Source: Scleroderma bovista | Lineage: Eukaryota; Basidiomycota; Agaricomycetes; Boletales; Sclerodermataceae | Length of the DNA: 46,166 bases | Assembly (NCBI GenBank): GCA_037178675.1 | Contig: JAYMGJ010000143.1 | Coordinates: 1 to 46,166 of the forward strand | Direction: 5' to 3' | Translations under genes and position numbers: made by a program | Notes under the pieces: generated by a model | Told to the model about the DNA's origin: nothing | Seen by the model: the letters and a program-made list of their open reading frames with translations, nothing else | Database searches by the model: none | Part shown: positions 1-13,175 of the stretch, in pieces | Numbering within the stretch: the stretch's first letter is position 1 | Layout of the letters: the number at the start of each line of letters is the position of its first letter

Positions 1-1596
1 GCATACGTATGTCTCTCCTTTATTACCCCAATATGAAGATGTTGTCTGAGTGTCACTGACTGACATGGCGACATGGAAGTAATGTAATGATCACACATCT
101 GTTCATGCTGCTTATTCTCACAACCTTCCACAGTCTGACAGTGACGCCAGGAATTACCATAGACATGGTCTCAGTTGAATTTCCCACAACCTATGATTGA
201 TGATCACTCAAAGTGATCATGGAATGAGTCCATTCGCATGTTTTATAGCAAACTTCATATCGACGAGAATTGATCATCTGCATAGCTCCCAGTTAATTTT
301 CTATTTGGCTACATTCCAGAACTAAATAAAAGGACTCGTGAATTCTCGGAGAGGGAACGATTGTCTTCCATCGAATCTTTGGTCTGCCTTGGGGAGACTA
401 CGTCAATTCAGGGCGGAGAAGATATAATAAACGCACTTGAAGTACTCTGAGCTCACCCTCGGCGATGTTGAATACCAGCGGATTTCCATTCCCCAACATC
501 TCCATATGGGTACATACTCTCATGACATTCAGAACATTATAAGTTTCTCTTACTGCCGTTGGAATCAGATATCGGACACGGAATGGCCGCTCAATTTGGA
601 CTCAGGGTTACTCTTACCTCACCCATACCTATAACTCAGTGGACACGGTTCGAAGCGGGACCTCACAAGGTTTCGAACATCCCACAATGCCACAGTGAAT
701 GTCAGATCATTCACAGTGGAATTCTTGGATACACATTCCAAGGTACGTGCCAAAACATGTGTATCGACCGACCTTCCATGAGTTTGTACTCCCGCACATT
801 GCGATTGTCGTATGGTACACTAACTGCTGTGGTGGCAATACCCATGACCATCATATTGAGAGAACCTACATTCGACTCAGTTTCCGTTCACAGGCAAATT
901 GACCAAAAGCAGCTATTGCTCATCCCGAGTCCAGATCACATTGGGCAAGGTGCGTATTCCTAGCGTCTGCGTTGTCCGACGAGGACGTGACACGTTGGAC
1001 TTTGATAGTTGAGAGAGGAGGGGGGAGGAGGGGGAACCCCCCTCCTGCAGCGTGGATATATCTACATTTGTGAAGGTTCATTGCTGATCGTTAGGAGCGT
1101 ACTAACCTGTGACTCATCAAAGCGAGTATGAACCCTTTTCTCCGGTATCCCCCAGACCCAGAGGATTCACGCCGGAGAACTCGGGCTGCCAGTGGATGAA
1201 TTGATGATCGATCGTGCCTGTGATTTGGAACGAACAGATCCTTTTCACAGAAGGGTGTCGCGAAATGAATAGCAAAATGAGTATGGGTTCTCCAAGCTAA
1301 CGGGGTAGTGGAAAATGTCAATACATTTTCAAACGTGCATCGTAGAAACACAAAACATATTGGTGTATCTTAGGAAGAAAGAAAGGGTGGCAGTTAGTGC
1401 TAATACGTGACGTTGCTGGGGATCAATACAACAAGGGCATAGGTGGACGTGCAAGAAGGGTCGATCTAAGATACTACATGGTGCGCATGAAAAAGGGTAC
1501 AAATGGCGGCTATTATTTAAGAATAGACGAGCCAGCAGAAGGGGGTAACAACTTGTGGGGTAAAATGTCAATCGAGGGTACACTATCAGAGGCGGA
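1..1596. other. Gene-free stretch downstream of the histidine kinase
   Basis: I see no coding region here that I can support. Open frames exist near 437-963 on the plus strand, but none has recognisable motifs or convincing splice structure. A plus-strand frame over about 1397-1858 is the antisense of the last histidine kinase exons. A GC-rich inverted repeat lies at 1026-1046: a 9-bp stem of AGGAGGGGG against its complement around an AA loop, inside a G-rich purine tract. The left part could hold a decayed gene, but I cannot name one. Confidence 0.5.
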
Positions 1597-4500
1597 CTAT
1601 GGTGCCATGAGAGCTGGTGGTCTGTGCAGGAGGTGCCGTTGCTTGGCCAATCGGGCGCGTTCGCTTGCCAATTTGTTAATGGAATTCAGTAGGTCACCAC
1701 GGCGTAACGGTTCTGCGGTAGGCGAAGGACAAATGACATTGAATCAGCATGTTGAATGGCGCAAAGCAAAGTTGAAAAAAGTGATGCGTACTCGTGATAT
1801 GGTCGTCCATGCCCGCCTGCAGACATCGTTCACGATCACCGATCACTGCGTTATGTAATCGTTAGTAACTACATCACGCTATCCCATGCGATTAATTAAA
1901 ACATACTGGCGTGGGCAGTGAGGGCAATGATAGGCGTTCGAATCAAGCCCTTGTGCACTTCGTATGCACGAATCAGCTCGGTCGCTTCCATCCCTCCCAT
2001 GAATGGCATCGATACGTCCATCTGCGATAATGGCATGATGACATTAACTTTCAGTATCAACAAGGCGGAAGAATTGAATCCTTACGAGGATGATATCGAA
2101 TGGCTTGCCCTGTTGCATTCGAGCCTTAAACGCATCGACTGCCAAACTACCGTTCTCTGCGATCTCCACCGAGTGACCATACTTCTCCAAGATCTTCACA
2201 GCAAGTTTCTGGTTCACCATGTTGTCCTCCGCTAATAGGATATCAAACATAACATCACTCGGCGCTGCGACCGGCGACACTGTATTCGACTCCAGCGCGG
2301 AAATCAGTGCTGCAGCCAGATCTTGTGCTGACACTGGCGTCGTCACTTGTGAGCTGATGCTGTTGTCCAAGCACCACTTGACTGCAAAAGTGTTCATGTT
2401 ACACACGGGAAGAATGGACCTCCAAGAGACTATATATATGGACACTCACGGTTTAGTCGTGGCACGGTTGGCGCCAGTAAAACGATCGGGATATATCGGA
2501 GATGTTCGAATTCTCTTATACTCTCGGTCTGCGCAAACATGTGGTTAGCAAACCAGTCCCCTACTTTGCCTACCCCAAAAAAGTTTATAAAGGATGGCTG
2601 GGCGCAAGAAACGTACCATGCTTAGTGAATCGACCACGATAGTATCAATGTGCGGGCAACGTTCCTTATCGGCTACCTCGCCCACGTCGTGGATATGGAA
2701 TAGCTTAAGGCCGAGTTCTTGTATTCGGTGGATGACACCCGTCCTGTCGCAGAGGGTATCGGAGAATAGAATAGCGCGTCTCCGGAACGGCTGCATTTTC
2801 TGCAGTGTGATCTCCATCGTAGTCTGGCTAATTTGGGAAGTGATCGTGAAGAAGAATTTACTGCCCTTCGCCACCTCACTCTCAACCCACATGTTGCCTT
2901 GCATGAGGTTTACGAGACGTTTCGAAATGGAAAGACCAAGGCCCGTGCCACCGTATTCCTGTTCGAACATCTATCATCAGAAGCCTGCGCAACCGAGTAG
3001 AAACGAAGCAACTTACACGTGTCGTCGAACCATCAGCTTGACAGAAGGTATCAAAGATGAGATTCAACTTGTCCTTGGCGATACCAATACCGGTATCTGT
3101 TACACAAAATTCGATCGTCACACTCTGGTCATCCAGGGCAAGGAGCCTCGTGCTGAGTGCCACATGGCCTTTGCGAGACATCTTGGAAGGTGTAAACTTG
3201 ATCGCGTTGCCCACCAAGTTGGTAATGACCTGGCGCAGGCGGAGCGAGTCACCAATAAGTTGGTCGGGAATGTCGGGGTCAACATCGTATGTGAGGTCGA
3301 GGTTATTCTGCGAGGCGCGAACAACAAGCGTCTTGAGAATGCCAAATACAGTCTGCCGCAGGGAATACGATACAGCTTCCATGGTCATGCGACCAGCCTC
3401 GACTAAATAGCGTGTTTAATTTAAATGGTTTAGGGAATAAGATAAGGAATGCCTCACTTTTCGAGATATCCAGGATGTCATCAATGATTAGCAACAGCGA
3501 ACGAGCCAAAGAATGTACGAGCAATAAGCTTTCCCGCTGTGATCGGTTCAGGTCGGAGTCCAGGGTTAACTCTGTCATGCCAATAATACCGTTCATTGGC
3601 GTCCTGCCCAATCCCATAAGGGATAAGTGCCTCAAAGAGGTTTAGATTCAGGCGGACACGCACCGGATCTCATGCGACATATTGGCCAAGAACTCAGACT
3701 TGGACCTGTTCGCCAGCTCAGCGGCTTCTCTTGCAGCAGTGTTCTTCTGGATCGAGTCGCGCAAGTTAAACACCATCTGATTGATCTGGGTCTTGAGCGA
3801 GTCCATCTCACCACTGGCTTCGACAGTGATGAAACGTGTAAAGTCGCCATCCATAGCGGCTGCCGAGATCTGCGCAAAACCGCGTACTTGGGTGGTCAGA
3901 TTGCTTGCCATCGTGTTGACAGACATGCTGTAGAATGACATACATAACCACAGTTCTAAGGAAAAGGAAATGACGTACGTGATTTCCTGCCAAATACCCT
4001 GAACATTGCCTACTTCGGCCTGGACACCGAGCTTTCCCTCGGTACCGACTTCGAACGCAACTTTCTTCACTTCCTTGGCAAAGATAGCCAGCTGAGCAAT
4101 CATATCGTTGATCGTGTTCACCAGTGCCAACATCTCTCCGGAAACAGAGACACCTGTGATCTGCTGGGTCAGATCTCCCTTTGCGACAGCAGTCTGCATG
4201 CGAAGTCAGTCGATGTCCGATGTCTGACACGATTTCCATCTCGTACCGTTGCGACAGCGATAGTTCGCACTTGTAGTGTCAACTATGCCAATGTTAGCCA
4301 ATGAGAAACATCAAACAACGGCAAGCTCCACTCACATTCGCGGCCATGACATTGACACAATCCGTCAGATCCTGCATGGGGCCGTTCAGCCAAAGTACAC
4401 TCGAACTTGCTCCACCAACCCACCTTCCACGTACCGCCGACGTTGGTGACGCGCGCCTGTCCACCCAGTTTACCCTCTGTACCGACCTCCCTCGCAACAC

Positions 4501-7036
4501 GCGTGACTTCAGAGGCGAAATGACTCAAACTCTCCGTCATGCCGTTCACGGTCTCCTTCAGCTCCTTGATCTCACCACGCACGTCGACCTCGATCTTCTT
4601 CGTCAAGTCACCTGCGGCGACAGCTTTCGTCACTTCTGCGATCGACCGTACTTGGTTGGTCAGGTTCATGGCCATCAAGTTGACATTGTCCGTAAGCACC
4701 TAGTGTACACATGGGGATGAGGGATGCGACCTGGAAGTGAAGAGTAACGCACTTTCCACATGCCCTGTACATCAGGGACAGACGCCTGTCCACCGAGGAT
4801 ACCCTCTGTTCCGACCTCGAGTGATACACGCGTGACTTCGTTGGCAAGTGTCGACAGTTGAGCAACCATGGAGTTAACAGTCATTTTCAAGTCAAGCATC
4901 TCTCCCTGTACGTCGACCGTGACCACCTTGCTGAGGTCACCGAGCGCGACAGCCTTGGTGACATCCGAGATGGACCGCACTTGATCAGTCAAATTGCTGG
5001 CCATTTTCTGCATGGGAGCCCGTGTAATGTGCCCTCCACAGATAACAGCGGAGACAACCTACATTCACATTACGTGTCAAATCAGCCCATGTGCCCTGTG
5101 CACCTTCCACGCGAGCTTGACCGCCAAGAATACCCTGTGTACCGACTTCCAACGCGACCCGGGTGACTTCCGAGGCGAATGCACTCAATTGGTCCACCAT
5201 GGAATTGACGGTCTGCTTCAATGTCGACATCTCTCCCTCGACCTGGATCTCGATCTTTTGTGTCAAATCGCCCTTGGCCACGGCTGTTGTAACCTTGGCT
5301 ATAGACCGTACTTGATCCGTCAAGCTTGAACACATTCGGTTGACCTGTAGCCTAATCTTCAGCGAATATCACAAAGACAACACAAGGACGCCACCCACGT
5401 TCTTGACCAATTCGAACCAAACACCTTCGACGTCGGGAACATCCGCTTGACCACCGAGTTTACCTTTGGAGCCGACTTCAAGTGTGACACGTGTGACTTC
5501 TGCAGCCAATGCACGTAGTCTAACAACCATTCCATTCACAGTATTCTTCAAATCCAGGATTTCACCGCGGGCGTCGACATCGATCTGCTTGGACAAATCG
5601 CCGAGGGCGACGGCTTTCGTGACCGTTGCGATACTGCGCACCTGGTTCGTCAAATTGGCGGCCAGTTTGTTGACAACGCCAGTCAATTCGCGCCATGTTC
5701 CTTCAACATCCAAGACAAGAGCCTGACCACCCAGTTTTCTGTGACGAAAATGTATGAGAAAAGTAGGGAGGAGGTCGTCGTATCACATACCCTTCCGTTC
5801 CGACTTCCTGACTGACACGTGTGACTTCTTTGGCGAACTGACCAAGCTTATCAACCTAGAAGACAAGATTAGCACGAACCTTGTAGCAACTGGCAGTAGC
5901 TAGGAAATGGATACCATGGTGTTAATGACGTCTTTGAGTTGAACCATGACCACGCCCTGCACGGGGACGGTGATTTTCTGAGACAGATCGCCACGGGCGA
6001 CGGCATTACAGACACGCGCAACATCCTGGACTTGAGCCTTGAGCAGCCGGAGTTCCTCGACTGCACTCATGCCGCTCTCAAACGCAGCTGCAGCGAGAGG
6101 ACCAGGAGGGACAACGAGAGGCGATCCGCCGGGGGATCCGTTGAAAATACTGTTTACCCGACTCATGGTCATCGTGTCTGTGATTGCCTTGCCGCAGGTG
6201 GGACAGAACATGTAATCGACGCAGGATGTCGACGGGGCAGAACACGAGCTTCCGTTGCTGAATGAGCGCTGTACCTTTGATGGGTCGATGTTGCAGGGTA
6301 TGCTGTCGAAGGAGAGAGACATGTTCTGGGAACGGGGCCTGGGCAATCCACGCTCGGAATCATCAGCCATGGCATGCTGTATGGCGTCCATATCGACATC
6401 GTTTGATCCTGTGTTGGGTACTTCTGGGGTAGTGGCGAGGAGATCGGACGTCGTGCTTGTGATGAATGATGACGGGGATGTCGATGGTGTTGAGGACTTG
6501 GCTCCGTTGGCGAGAGATGTCTTGGCGCTGTTGAGGGAGGCCGCCTGCATATGAGAAAAACGGGAAGAGGAGGAAGAGAAAAATGCATTTTTCTGAGAAG
6601 GAGAAGAGGAACAAGGCAGAGGAGTACACCCTACACTGCGTCTTTTCTTGGTCTCTGGCCCGTTGTTCTGCCAGCACTCTGAAGCCTTGATTGAGGCGAG
6701 GGTTTCCTCAGCGGTATACATTCTTCGAGCGACGGCGGCGAGGGAACGGATGATGGTGTCGGTTTGCCAGTCGCCGGGCCCGTCGTAGCGCGGTGGGGGA
6801 GTTGACATGGGGCATAGCTCGTAGGCGGAGAGAAGGGCAATCAGGTGGGAGAGGAACGGATCATTGGAGCTGCGATATTCGGTGGTCGCGCTCATCGTTG
6901 TCGTCGATGGCAGCGGCGGAGAGGAACGAGGACAACGGCAAGCTCGAATCGCAGCAGCAGTCGCAGTAGCAGCAGGTGGTGTGGGGGAGAAACCTTGAAG
7001 GGCCGCTATTACCGGCTCACTTCTGCTTTTGTTCAC
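1597..7036 (-). CDS. nik1: Group III hybrid histidine kinase (HOG pathway osmosensor)
   Basis: This is a soluble hybrid histidine kinase that autophosphorylates and passes phosphate through a phosphotransfer protein to the HOG MAP-kinase branch. In fungi this family senses osmotic stress and is the target of phenylpyrrole and dicarboximide fungicides. I trace 18 exons (high to low): 7036-5915, 5855-5791, 5738-5399, 5344-5063, 5007-4753, 4699-4424, 4371-4336, 4282-4247, 4193-3979, 3927-3664, 3603-3458, 3402-3017, 2970-2617, 2528-2450, 2381-2086, 2021-1907, 1845-1792, 1712-1597. They sum to 4437 nt, 1478 residues, in frame throughout. Seven HAMP units of the form VTKAV-GDL-QGE follow one another. 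Next come the H-box (SHEIRTPMNG, split by an intron), the N-box ([11 protein letters not shown]), the G-boxes ([14 protein letters not shown]) and a receiver domain ([10 protein letters not shown], acceptor Asp in ILMDVSMP, Lys in HITKPLRR). An alternative start at 6895 ([14 protein letters not shown]) would give 1431 residues. Only about 150 bp separate it from the upstream phospholipase D gene. Confidence 0.97.
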
Positions 7037-7183
7037 TTGCTTTACCTGGGTGTCCTCATTCCGTCCTCAAGGCCACCACCATCGCATCGATAACCCAGAA
7101 TGAAATCGGCTACATTCACAACATACAAATACACGCCAGCCGTCCAACCCAAACCTTGTCCCAAACCATCAGATCAGCACCCC

Positions 7184-10100
7184 TTAGATGTAGATGGGCA
7201 ACGTGGGATTCAGCCCAAGCCACTCCACTCCCTCCACAAAGTCCTTCTCGTCGACCAAGAAGTCCTAACGCATGAACGATCAGTTATCCAAAGCCATCTC
7301 CGACGTAGCACTCAGCAGCACTCACGATGGGAGCATCGACCACCGAACCCTTAACCTGAGCCAGGCGTTCTTTGACCCGACTAAGCGGTATCCCATGCAC
7401 AACATGCCCCGTCTTCACTTTTGGAACATAGTTCTGCGAAATCACGCCGTCAGTACATACAGCACGACCACGTGGTGATGCACGAACCTCATACGCAGAC
7501 CACGTCCGAACAAGATTGGTAGGAACGGGCTGGAATATCTCCGTAAATATCTCTCGATTCCTCCGTGCTGTGCTGTTCCACAGATCAAGTGTCTCGTCCG
7601 CCAATGGATCTGCCACTGCGGCGTCCTCAGGAAGGTCGGTCTCATCCTCGTGCGGGTCTGGCGCAGGTTTCATCGACCATGTCACATCACTATAATGGCT
7701 CACCGTCTGCGGAGGAATGAGGCCCAGATGCTCTACAGCACATCATTCAAAATTCCCAAGACAGGCAACAGTTCACGACGTACCCCTGAAAAGCTTCCGC
7801 CTCAGCGTCGCAGCGAACCGTCCTGCCATGTATGGTCGTCCATTCATGGTCGTGCGAAGCATGTCTGTATCCTCAACCACGAGGGCGATTTCCGAGTCAC
7901 CGTCACCCTGTACAAACTCCGCATCACTTATCTGCAAAACACCCCTCGTTTACCTGACCTTACCTTCTGGCTGCGATCATTCAAATTCGCAGACCCCATC
8001 TGTAAGAGAGTTCATTGATTAGTCACGCCTATCCCTTCATCCGATTAGGTTGTGACTTGCAATGACCCGTCTGTCATCCACTATCATGACTTTGGAGTGG
8101 ATATAAAGCAGTTCAGAGACGTAACTTGCCGTGCGTCGTCAGCCAGGCTTCCAATACCACAGAACCAAATGGGCATACCAATTTAATTCTTCCTCCTCCG
8201 AGGCCACCCACAACTCGTCCAGCAAGCTCGTTCTATCCTGCAATGCATGCTGGCTCACCGATGCCGCCACATCCTCGTCCTTCGGGATGGGATCAGACCC
8301 CGACTCGAACCGACGAACGATATCCACAGCAGCCTCGTAAGAAACAGGAACCGCGACCTTCTCCGACTTCATGGGCGTCTGGTCGCTCACCACAATCCCT
8401 TCCTGTGTTTCCTGGGGAAGCTTGACAAGGACTTCCTGGGGTGCATCCTGCGTGAGATAGTTCCTCCCAACCCACTGCCGGGCGAGGGCAATCTGGGCTT
8501 CATGGAACGTCACCCCAGAATTCTGCTCCATTTGGGGAATGAGGGACTCTATTTGGTGAGACGCCCTCGTTAGAACAATCCAGAGAGAAAAGGTAGTGAC
8601 ACGTCGTACTTAGGGGTGCATTGATGCGGTCATATGAGCGCAAATGATAGAAACGAATGTAGTCCATGCTAACAACACACATACATCAGGTGCATGTCGT
8701 CAGGGACAAACGGGGGTTGCTTACGGTTCGTATCCTGCCTTCCTAATCTCCTCGTAGATGCTGTGCCCGCCTCGGTTGATTGTCCGGTACTGCGCAGCCA
8801 TGATCGTCTTGAGAGCGGATTCGTCCTTTACATCGCCAGCGAACCCTGGAAGTTCGGGGATCACGACAACAACCTACATGCATCACATGACCCAATCAAT
8901 CAATGATATTCATGAGGGCCAATTGCGTTGTGCCCTAACCTTGAACTTTTGTCTATTTGAGGCAGCCTGGACGATCCGCTCGACAAGGGCCCTCGCAATT
9001 TGGTTCTTGACCGGACCATCGGTCTGTGTGTTCGATATACTGTTTTAAGAGCGATGTTACATAGAACCTCCTTGATACGTGAGAAATGCGACGCTCACAA
9101 GAACTGGTTCTCTACAAAGATGGAGCTTGGATTAACCAAGGAGACATTGGTTTCAGAACACGAAACGTACCAATATAAATGAAGTGGCTTGCTTCGCGGA
9201 TCAACTGGAGATCTGGCCAATGGACGTACGGCAGCCGGCAAAATGAGCTTAAACATGCCAAAGATCCAAACAAGAATGCATACATGCGCTCTGGATGCTA
9301 TGCTCCGTGAGCACGCCATGGCTCCAGTCCGAAACACTGCGCACAACCTGGACACGGCAGGTGCCATGGGGAGGCGGCGTAAAAGGCGGCTCGACTTCAT
9401 CATAGTCACTAAGATGGAACCGCTGTCTGAAGCGGCGTCCCATATGGTGGAATTTCTCCCAGTGCGGGTGACCTATTCGTTAGCCAGCAGTCAGCTTGTG
9501 GACCATGACGAGAGTGACACACGGTGTCACGCACTGGCGATTGCTTCGTTCGGAGAGACTGCCGTGTTATGCGGGAACGCTAGCCAATCGATGTGACTGT
9601 GGTCAAGTAAGGACACAATTGTGTGGACATATACAGTCATCGACATACTCTTCCTTCTGGTACTAGAAATGACAAGCGGGTAAATGCATAAAGCAACCAT
9701 ATCACCTATGTTAAAATTTACCTTGCGTTTCTTTATCTCATTCCAGCGTTCGATGAAGTGCTGACAGATGTCGAGCACCACAGTCCCACAGACTGTCATG
9801 TGAACCTACATAAACGGGTCAACCTCGTACACCACAGATATGTACATGCCAACCTACGTCATGCCAAGGCATCCTAGGGGTCTCCAAGATGGAAACGGCA
9901 TTACTGATGTAGTTGCCGACGTCTTGGAAATCGAGAACGCGTGCATTATTGTAGTCTTGCCCGGGGAAGAGTGTGAGTGAGAAATCGGTGGGATGGACGT
10001 CCGCGAGGGGGTGGTTGTGCGTGTCCCAGCGGCCGAAACACAGGTCCAGTCCACCTATGCAGGCAAAGTGATTGTCGACTACAACGACCTAGTGTATGGG

Positions 10101-11205
10101 TTTAGATGGGTGTGTCAATCCGACAGGAATGATCATCCGCACCTTTTCGTGGTGGGACCAAAATTCCACCGTATCTTGATGTCAGGAATGCACGGTCAAG
10201 CAAACGTCGTTCCGCCACCAGACGAAATGGGGACTCACCTTTACTTCCGATATGATCCGGGTGGCGGACACATTGAATGTTCGGGTGGAGAGCCTCTAGC
10301 GCGGCCTGTGATTTTGGAAAGACTGTGGGTTATTTCGGACACGCTGCGGAGATATTCTAATACGGCACCTTGGTATGCTTTGAGCTCATGCTCATGGTTT
10401 GTGTCACCTAACGATACGAGCGTCATCCAATCGCAGTGCACCTATATCAGAGTACTCACTTCCTTGTACACGATCACATAGACCTTGACATCTTGCTGTG
10501 CCTTGCGCTGGAGAAGTTTGTCCAGCCTCCACTCGGGGTACTTTGCCGGGGGCCGTCTTCATATATAGGCGCTTTCAATATCAGGCGATAAGGCAGCAGT
10601 AGAGCAGAGGTGCCCACCGAAGGTAAAGCTCAGGTGTAAGCCACCAGTCCTGTGGCGCCCCATCATCACGTTAGCCATGTCCGCCACACACACACCGAGG
10701 ACGGATGCACATACCATGATGAAAATCACATCTCGCGCATTGTCAAGCATCTCAGAGACTGCCCACATGTAATCATGGCCATCGATATGCCTGTCAACGA
10801 CAACCCATCAATGATTGGATGCACCTAGGCCACCTCCGACGGGCAAAGAAGCCAGCATACACACCATTTGATAGAGTTCTCGGATCGTTCTCCCGCAAAA
10901 CTCTCAAAGCGATGGCCAGCATTGATCTGCGACCGGATTTGATCATTGAGCTTCTCTTCTGGTGTATCATGACGACCTTATGATATGCAGGTGGTCCTCA
11001 ATAATACGACACTGAGTTTTATGAATGTATCTTACGATCAGCATCGAGGATTCCTGTGGGTGGAGTCGACCAGATAAAGCAAACATCGCTTATGATAGGA
11101 GTGCCCACAGCATGGTAACAACGCACCGATAACTTGATCGCGGGCTCGTTCGATGCCCTCTGGAATGCGATCCGCGAGGTGGACGAGCTTGTTGAGTAAG
11201 GACAT
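7184..11205 (-). CDS. Phospholipase D (PLD1/Spo14-like)
   Basis: The enzyme hydrolyses phosphatidylcholine to phosphatidic acid and choline and acts at membranes in signalling and vesicle traffic. Both HKD motifs are visible. The first is HHEKVVVVDN, interrupted by an intron right after the Lys codon (10080-10170). The second is IHSKVMIVDD at about 8068-8105, followed by GSANLNDRS. Other family landmarks in order are DGHDYMWAVSE, DWWLTPELYL, YPEWRLDKLLQRKAQQ, FIERWNEIKKRK, IFVENQF, INRGGHSIYEE and YIRFYHLRSYDRIN. The C-terminus reads GLNPTLPIYI before the stop. The chosen start is MSLLNKLVHLADRIPEG at 11205. The coding sequence is cut by about a dozen short introns. Exon limits in the first 300 bp are the least certain. 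It lies head-to-tail with the histidine kinase and with a small secreted-protein gene on the same strand. Confidence 0.95.
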
Positions 11206-11390
11206 GCGTCTTTTTGTGCTTGTGAACACTGGAGACTGCGGAGGACAGCCTATCAACGTGTGAAGATGACGTCTCTCTCAAACCCACCCCTGTCAAGATG
11301 GTCTCGTGACCAGAACTAACTTGCCAATTTCAACATAAAATTACATGGAATATTTGACGAGCGGTGAACTCCAACCGTACTAGTGTGCTA

Positions 11391-11809
11391 TCACTTCGAC
11401 TCAGTTACCCCGGGCGGAAAGCACCAGGGTGTACCCTTCCTTTTCCCGCATCTCCACCTGCTGAGACAGCCTGGGTAAGGCCCGTTGTAAGTAACACAGT
11501 AACGGATCTGATATTGAAGCAAGTTCTTACATCCACCCACGTTAGATTTGTCATTGCAACAGGTGGAGCCCGACTGGCAGCACGTTTGGCCATCAGGGCA
11601 CTTCGCTGTGAATAAGGTGAATAGGAGAGTTAGTTGAGTTGAATATCATAGGGCTCACGGTGACAATCGGAATCGGCACGCCCCAAAAGCCTCGCATGAC
11701 CAATGTCATTCGTCTCGGCAATGGGCATGCGCGGCTTCATACTGTCGGCAGCTACAAGTGCACTGTACGAAAACAACAGCAAGGACGCGACACCGAGGAA
11801 ACGAACCAT
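11391..11809 (-). CDS. Small secreted cysteine-rich protein
   Basis: The start at 11809 opens with a clear signal peptide: MVRF, a hydrophobic core LGVASLLLFSYSALVA, then AD. Exon 1 ends at ..RADSDCH. A short intron follows (GT near 11660, AG near 11606). Exon 2 encodes a Cys-dense segment with CPDGQTCC, STCC and VGGC, which resembles one half of a granulin-type Cys pattern. A second intron appears to start in the GTAAGA after GGAT. Depending on the acceptor, the protein ends at 11391 (tail CCLSRWRCGK..) or at 11405. I read about 100 residues. Likely destination is the cell exterior. The function is unknown; it could be an effector-like protein or a wall protein. The 3' splice choice is unresolved. 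Confidence 0.6.
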
Positions 11810-12489
11810 TTTGATAGTTAGGGGAAGGACTGCTTGAAGAATGGTAGCCCATTTTATACATGAAAAGGGAACAAAGTCTTCACCCGAGGAGCTTGTGGTT
11901 TCGGTCATTCTAATGTGGGGTCCAACGAAGAGCAAGTAAGCCGCGGTATACGTCGTTTGTCCAAGGCTAAAAGATTGTCCCAAGCAGATGAAATCCTCGT
12001 GGTAAGGGTAATAACAAGGGGCACAAGGTAATGAGGTAACGACGAGCAGCTGGCGACCGCCATGCCATACTTGTGGGTGTCAAGAAACAAGAAAGAAACA
12101 CATGGGATATCAAAAGACTGCAGGGACATACGGCAGATTCGGATGTCGATTGGTTGGTCCTACGAGCATCTATTCTATGGTTCCAAGTTCGAAGGCAGGT
12201 TCAACAACCTGGGGCATCGACATCCGTGCTTCATTTCCCTCCAATCTTCGCATTCCTGCCTTCTCATGTAGTAACAATTGGCCCAGGACAAACCTGGAAA
12301 CTTCGGGAACTTGTACCGGTCATTCTTGCCCTTTGATGGTCAGCGCAACCTGAAGGGGCTGCAATCCTCATCAGGATTGACTGGCTTGGGGGGCCCCTGT
12401 CGGCAAGACAGTTCTTGCGCACATTGGAACCCTTTGTGATATGATGGTCATGGCCAGAAGCCAACGACAAGGAAAGCAAGGAAAGCAGA
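11810..12489. other. Intergenic, no supported gene
   Basis: This stretch lies between the secreted-protein gene and the fungalysin remnant. Short frames on both strands show no recognisable domain. It may contain the promoter of the secreted-protein gene and the decayed 3' end of the protease. Confidence 0.4.
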
Positions 12490-13175
12490 AGAACTCGCAT
12501 GAGTGCACGCACCCCCACCCCACGACTCCCAAGAAAATCTTCTACAAAGCCTGCCAAAATCTTGTATGAGGTCCTACTGCCCGTCCGCCCCATCCGTTTG
12601 CAGGATCTGCGTGCATCAAAGAATGACGGTGAGGATGACTGCAACTTCATGCCCTATGTATATGATGAGCTGTAAAAACATCGGGTTATCGCGCTTGGGA
12701 ACCAACAGTAAATGGGTTGCCGTTCATAGGATCGTACACATGGGGACGGTGGAAGTCATGGTCTTCGAGTACGCGTCACTTGGAAATGGGAACAGGAGGG
12801 AAGGTGTAGGAGAAACCATGTGCGACCCAGAGCATCTCTTCCCAGACTTCTATCGTGTGGATACCCTAGTATCTAGCTTGTCGAGGATCTCGTAGGTCGA
12901 ATGGATGGTCTCGTTAGTAAGATTTAGCAGCACGGCCCAATGCCTGCAGTCACCCATCGGGCAGTCCGAGTATGCATCTGCCAAGCACACCCCAGTGGCA
13001 ATGAAGCCTTAAAGGTGTCCTCAGTGTGCTATGGTAGTGACATACGACAACTTGACATACTGTCCCACCCGAGACGGCCAGCGTTGAGTAGGCAACCCAT
13101 CATCGGCGTGGACAAGCCATGGATAAGTTCGTGAATCACAATACAAGCTTCCACGTTACCATTACGTAAGGTAAG
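12490..13175 (-). pseudogene. Fungalysin (M36) metalloprotease remnant
   Basis: Fungalysins are secreted zinc endopeptidases of fungi. On the minus strand several family signatures follow in the right order but in different frames. NGNVEACIVIHELIHGLST carries the HExxH zinc motif as HELIH (13133-13119). HSTYEILDKL lies near 12870. After a frame change comes GIHTIEVWEEMLWV (family form GVHAIGEVWAEMLW). Then come HRPHVYDPMNGNP and MKLQSSSPSFFDAR (family form MKLQPCSPSFFDAR), and finally ILAGFVEDFLGSRGVG. The Gly/Glu segment after HGLST is replaced (MMGCLLNAGRLGWDS), and the frame shift at the LDKL junction is not an obvious intron. The propeptide and the N-terminal part are not found upstream. 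I call it a degraded, 5'-truncated copy. An unusual splice pattern could hide a living gene, but the loss of conserved downstream residues argues against it. Confidence 0.75.

Noticed and set aside
437..963. Possible gene near the left edge
   Set aside because: Frames are short, lack motifs, and no consistent splice model joins them.
1397..1858. Plus-strand frame of 153 codons
   Set aside because: It overlaps antisense the last exons of the histidine kinase, whose receiver domain and splice sites are clear.
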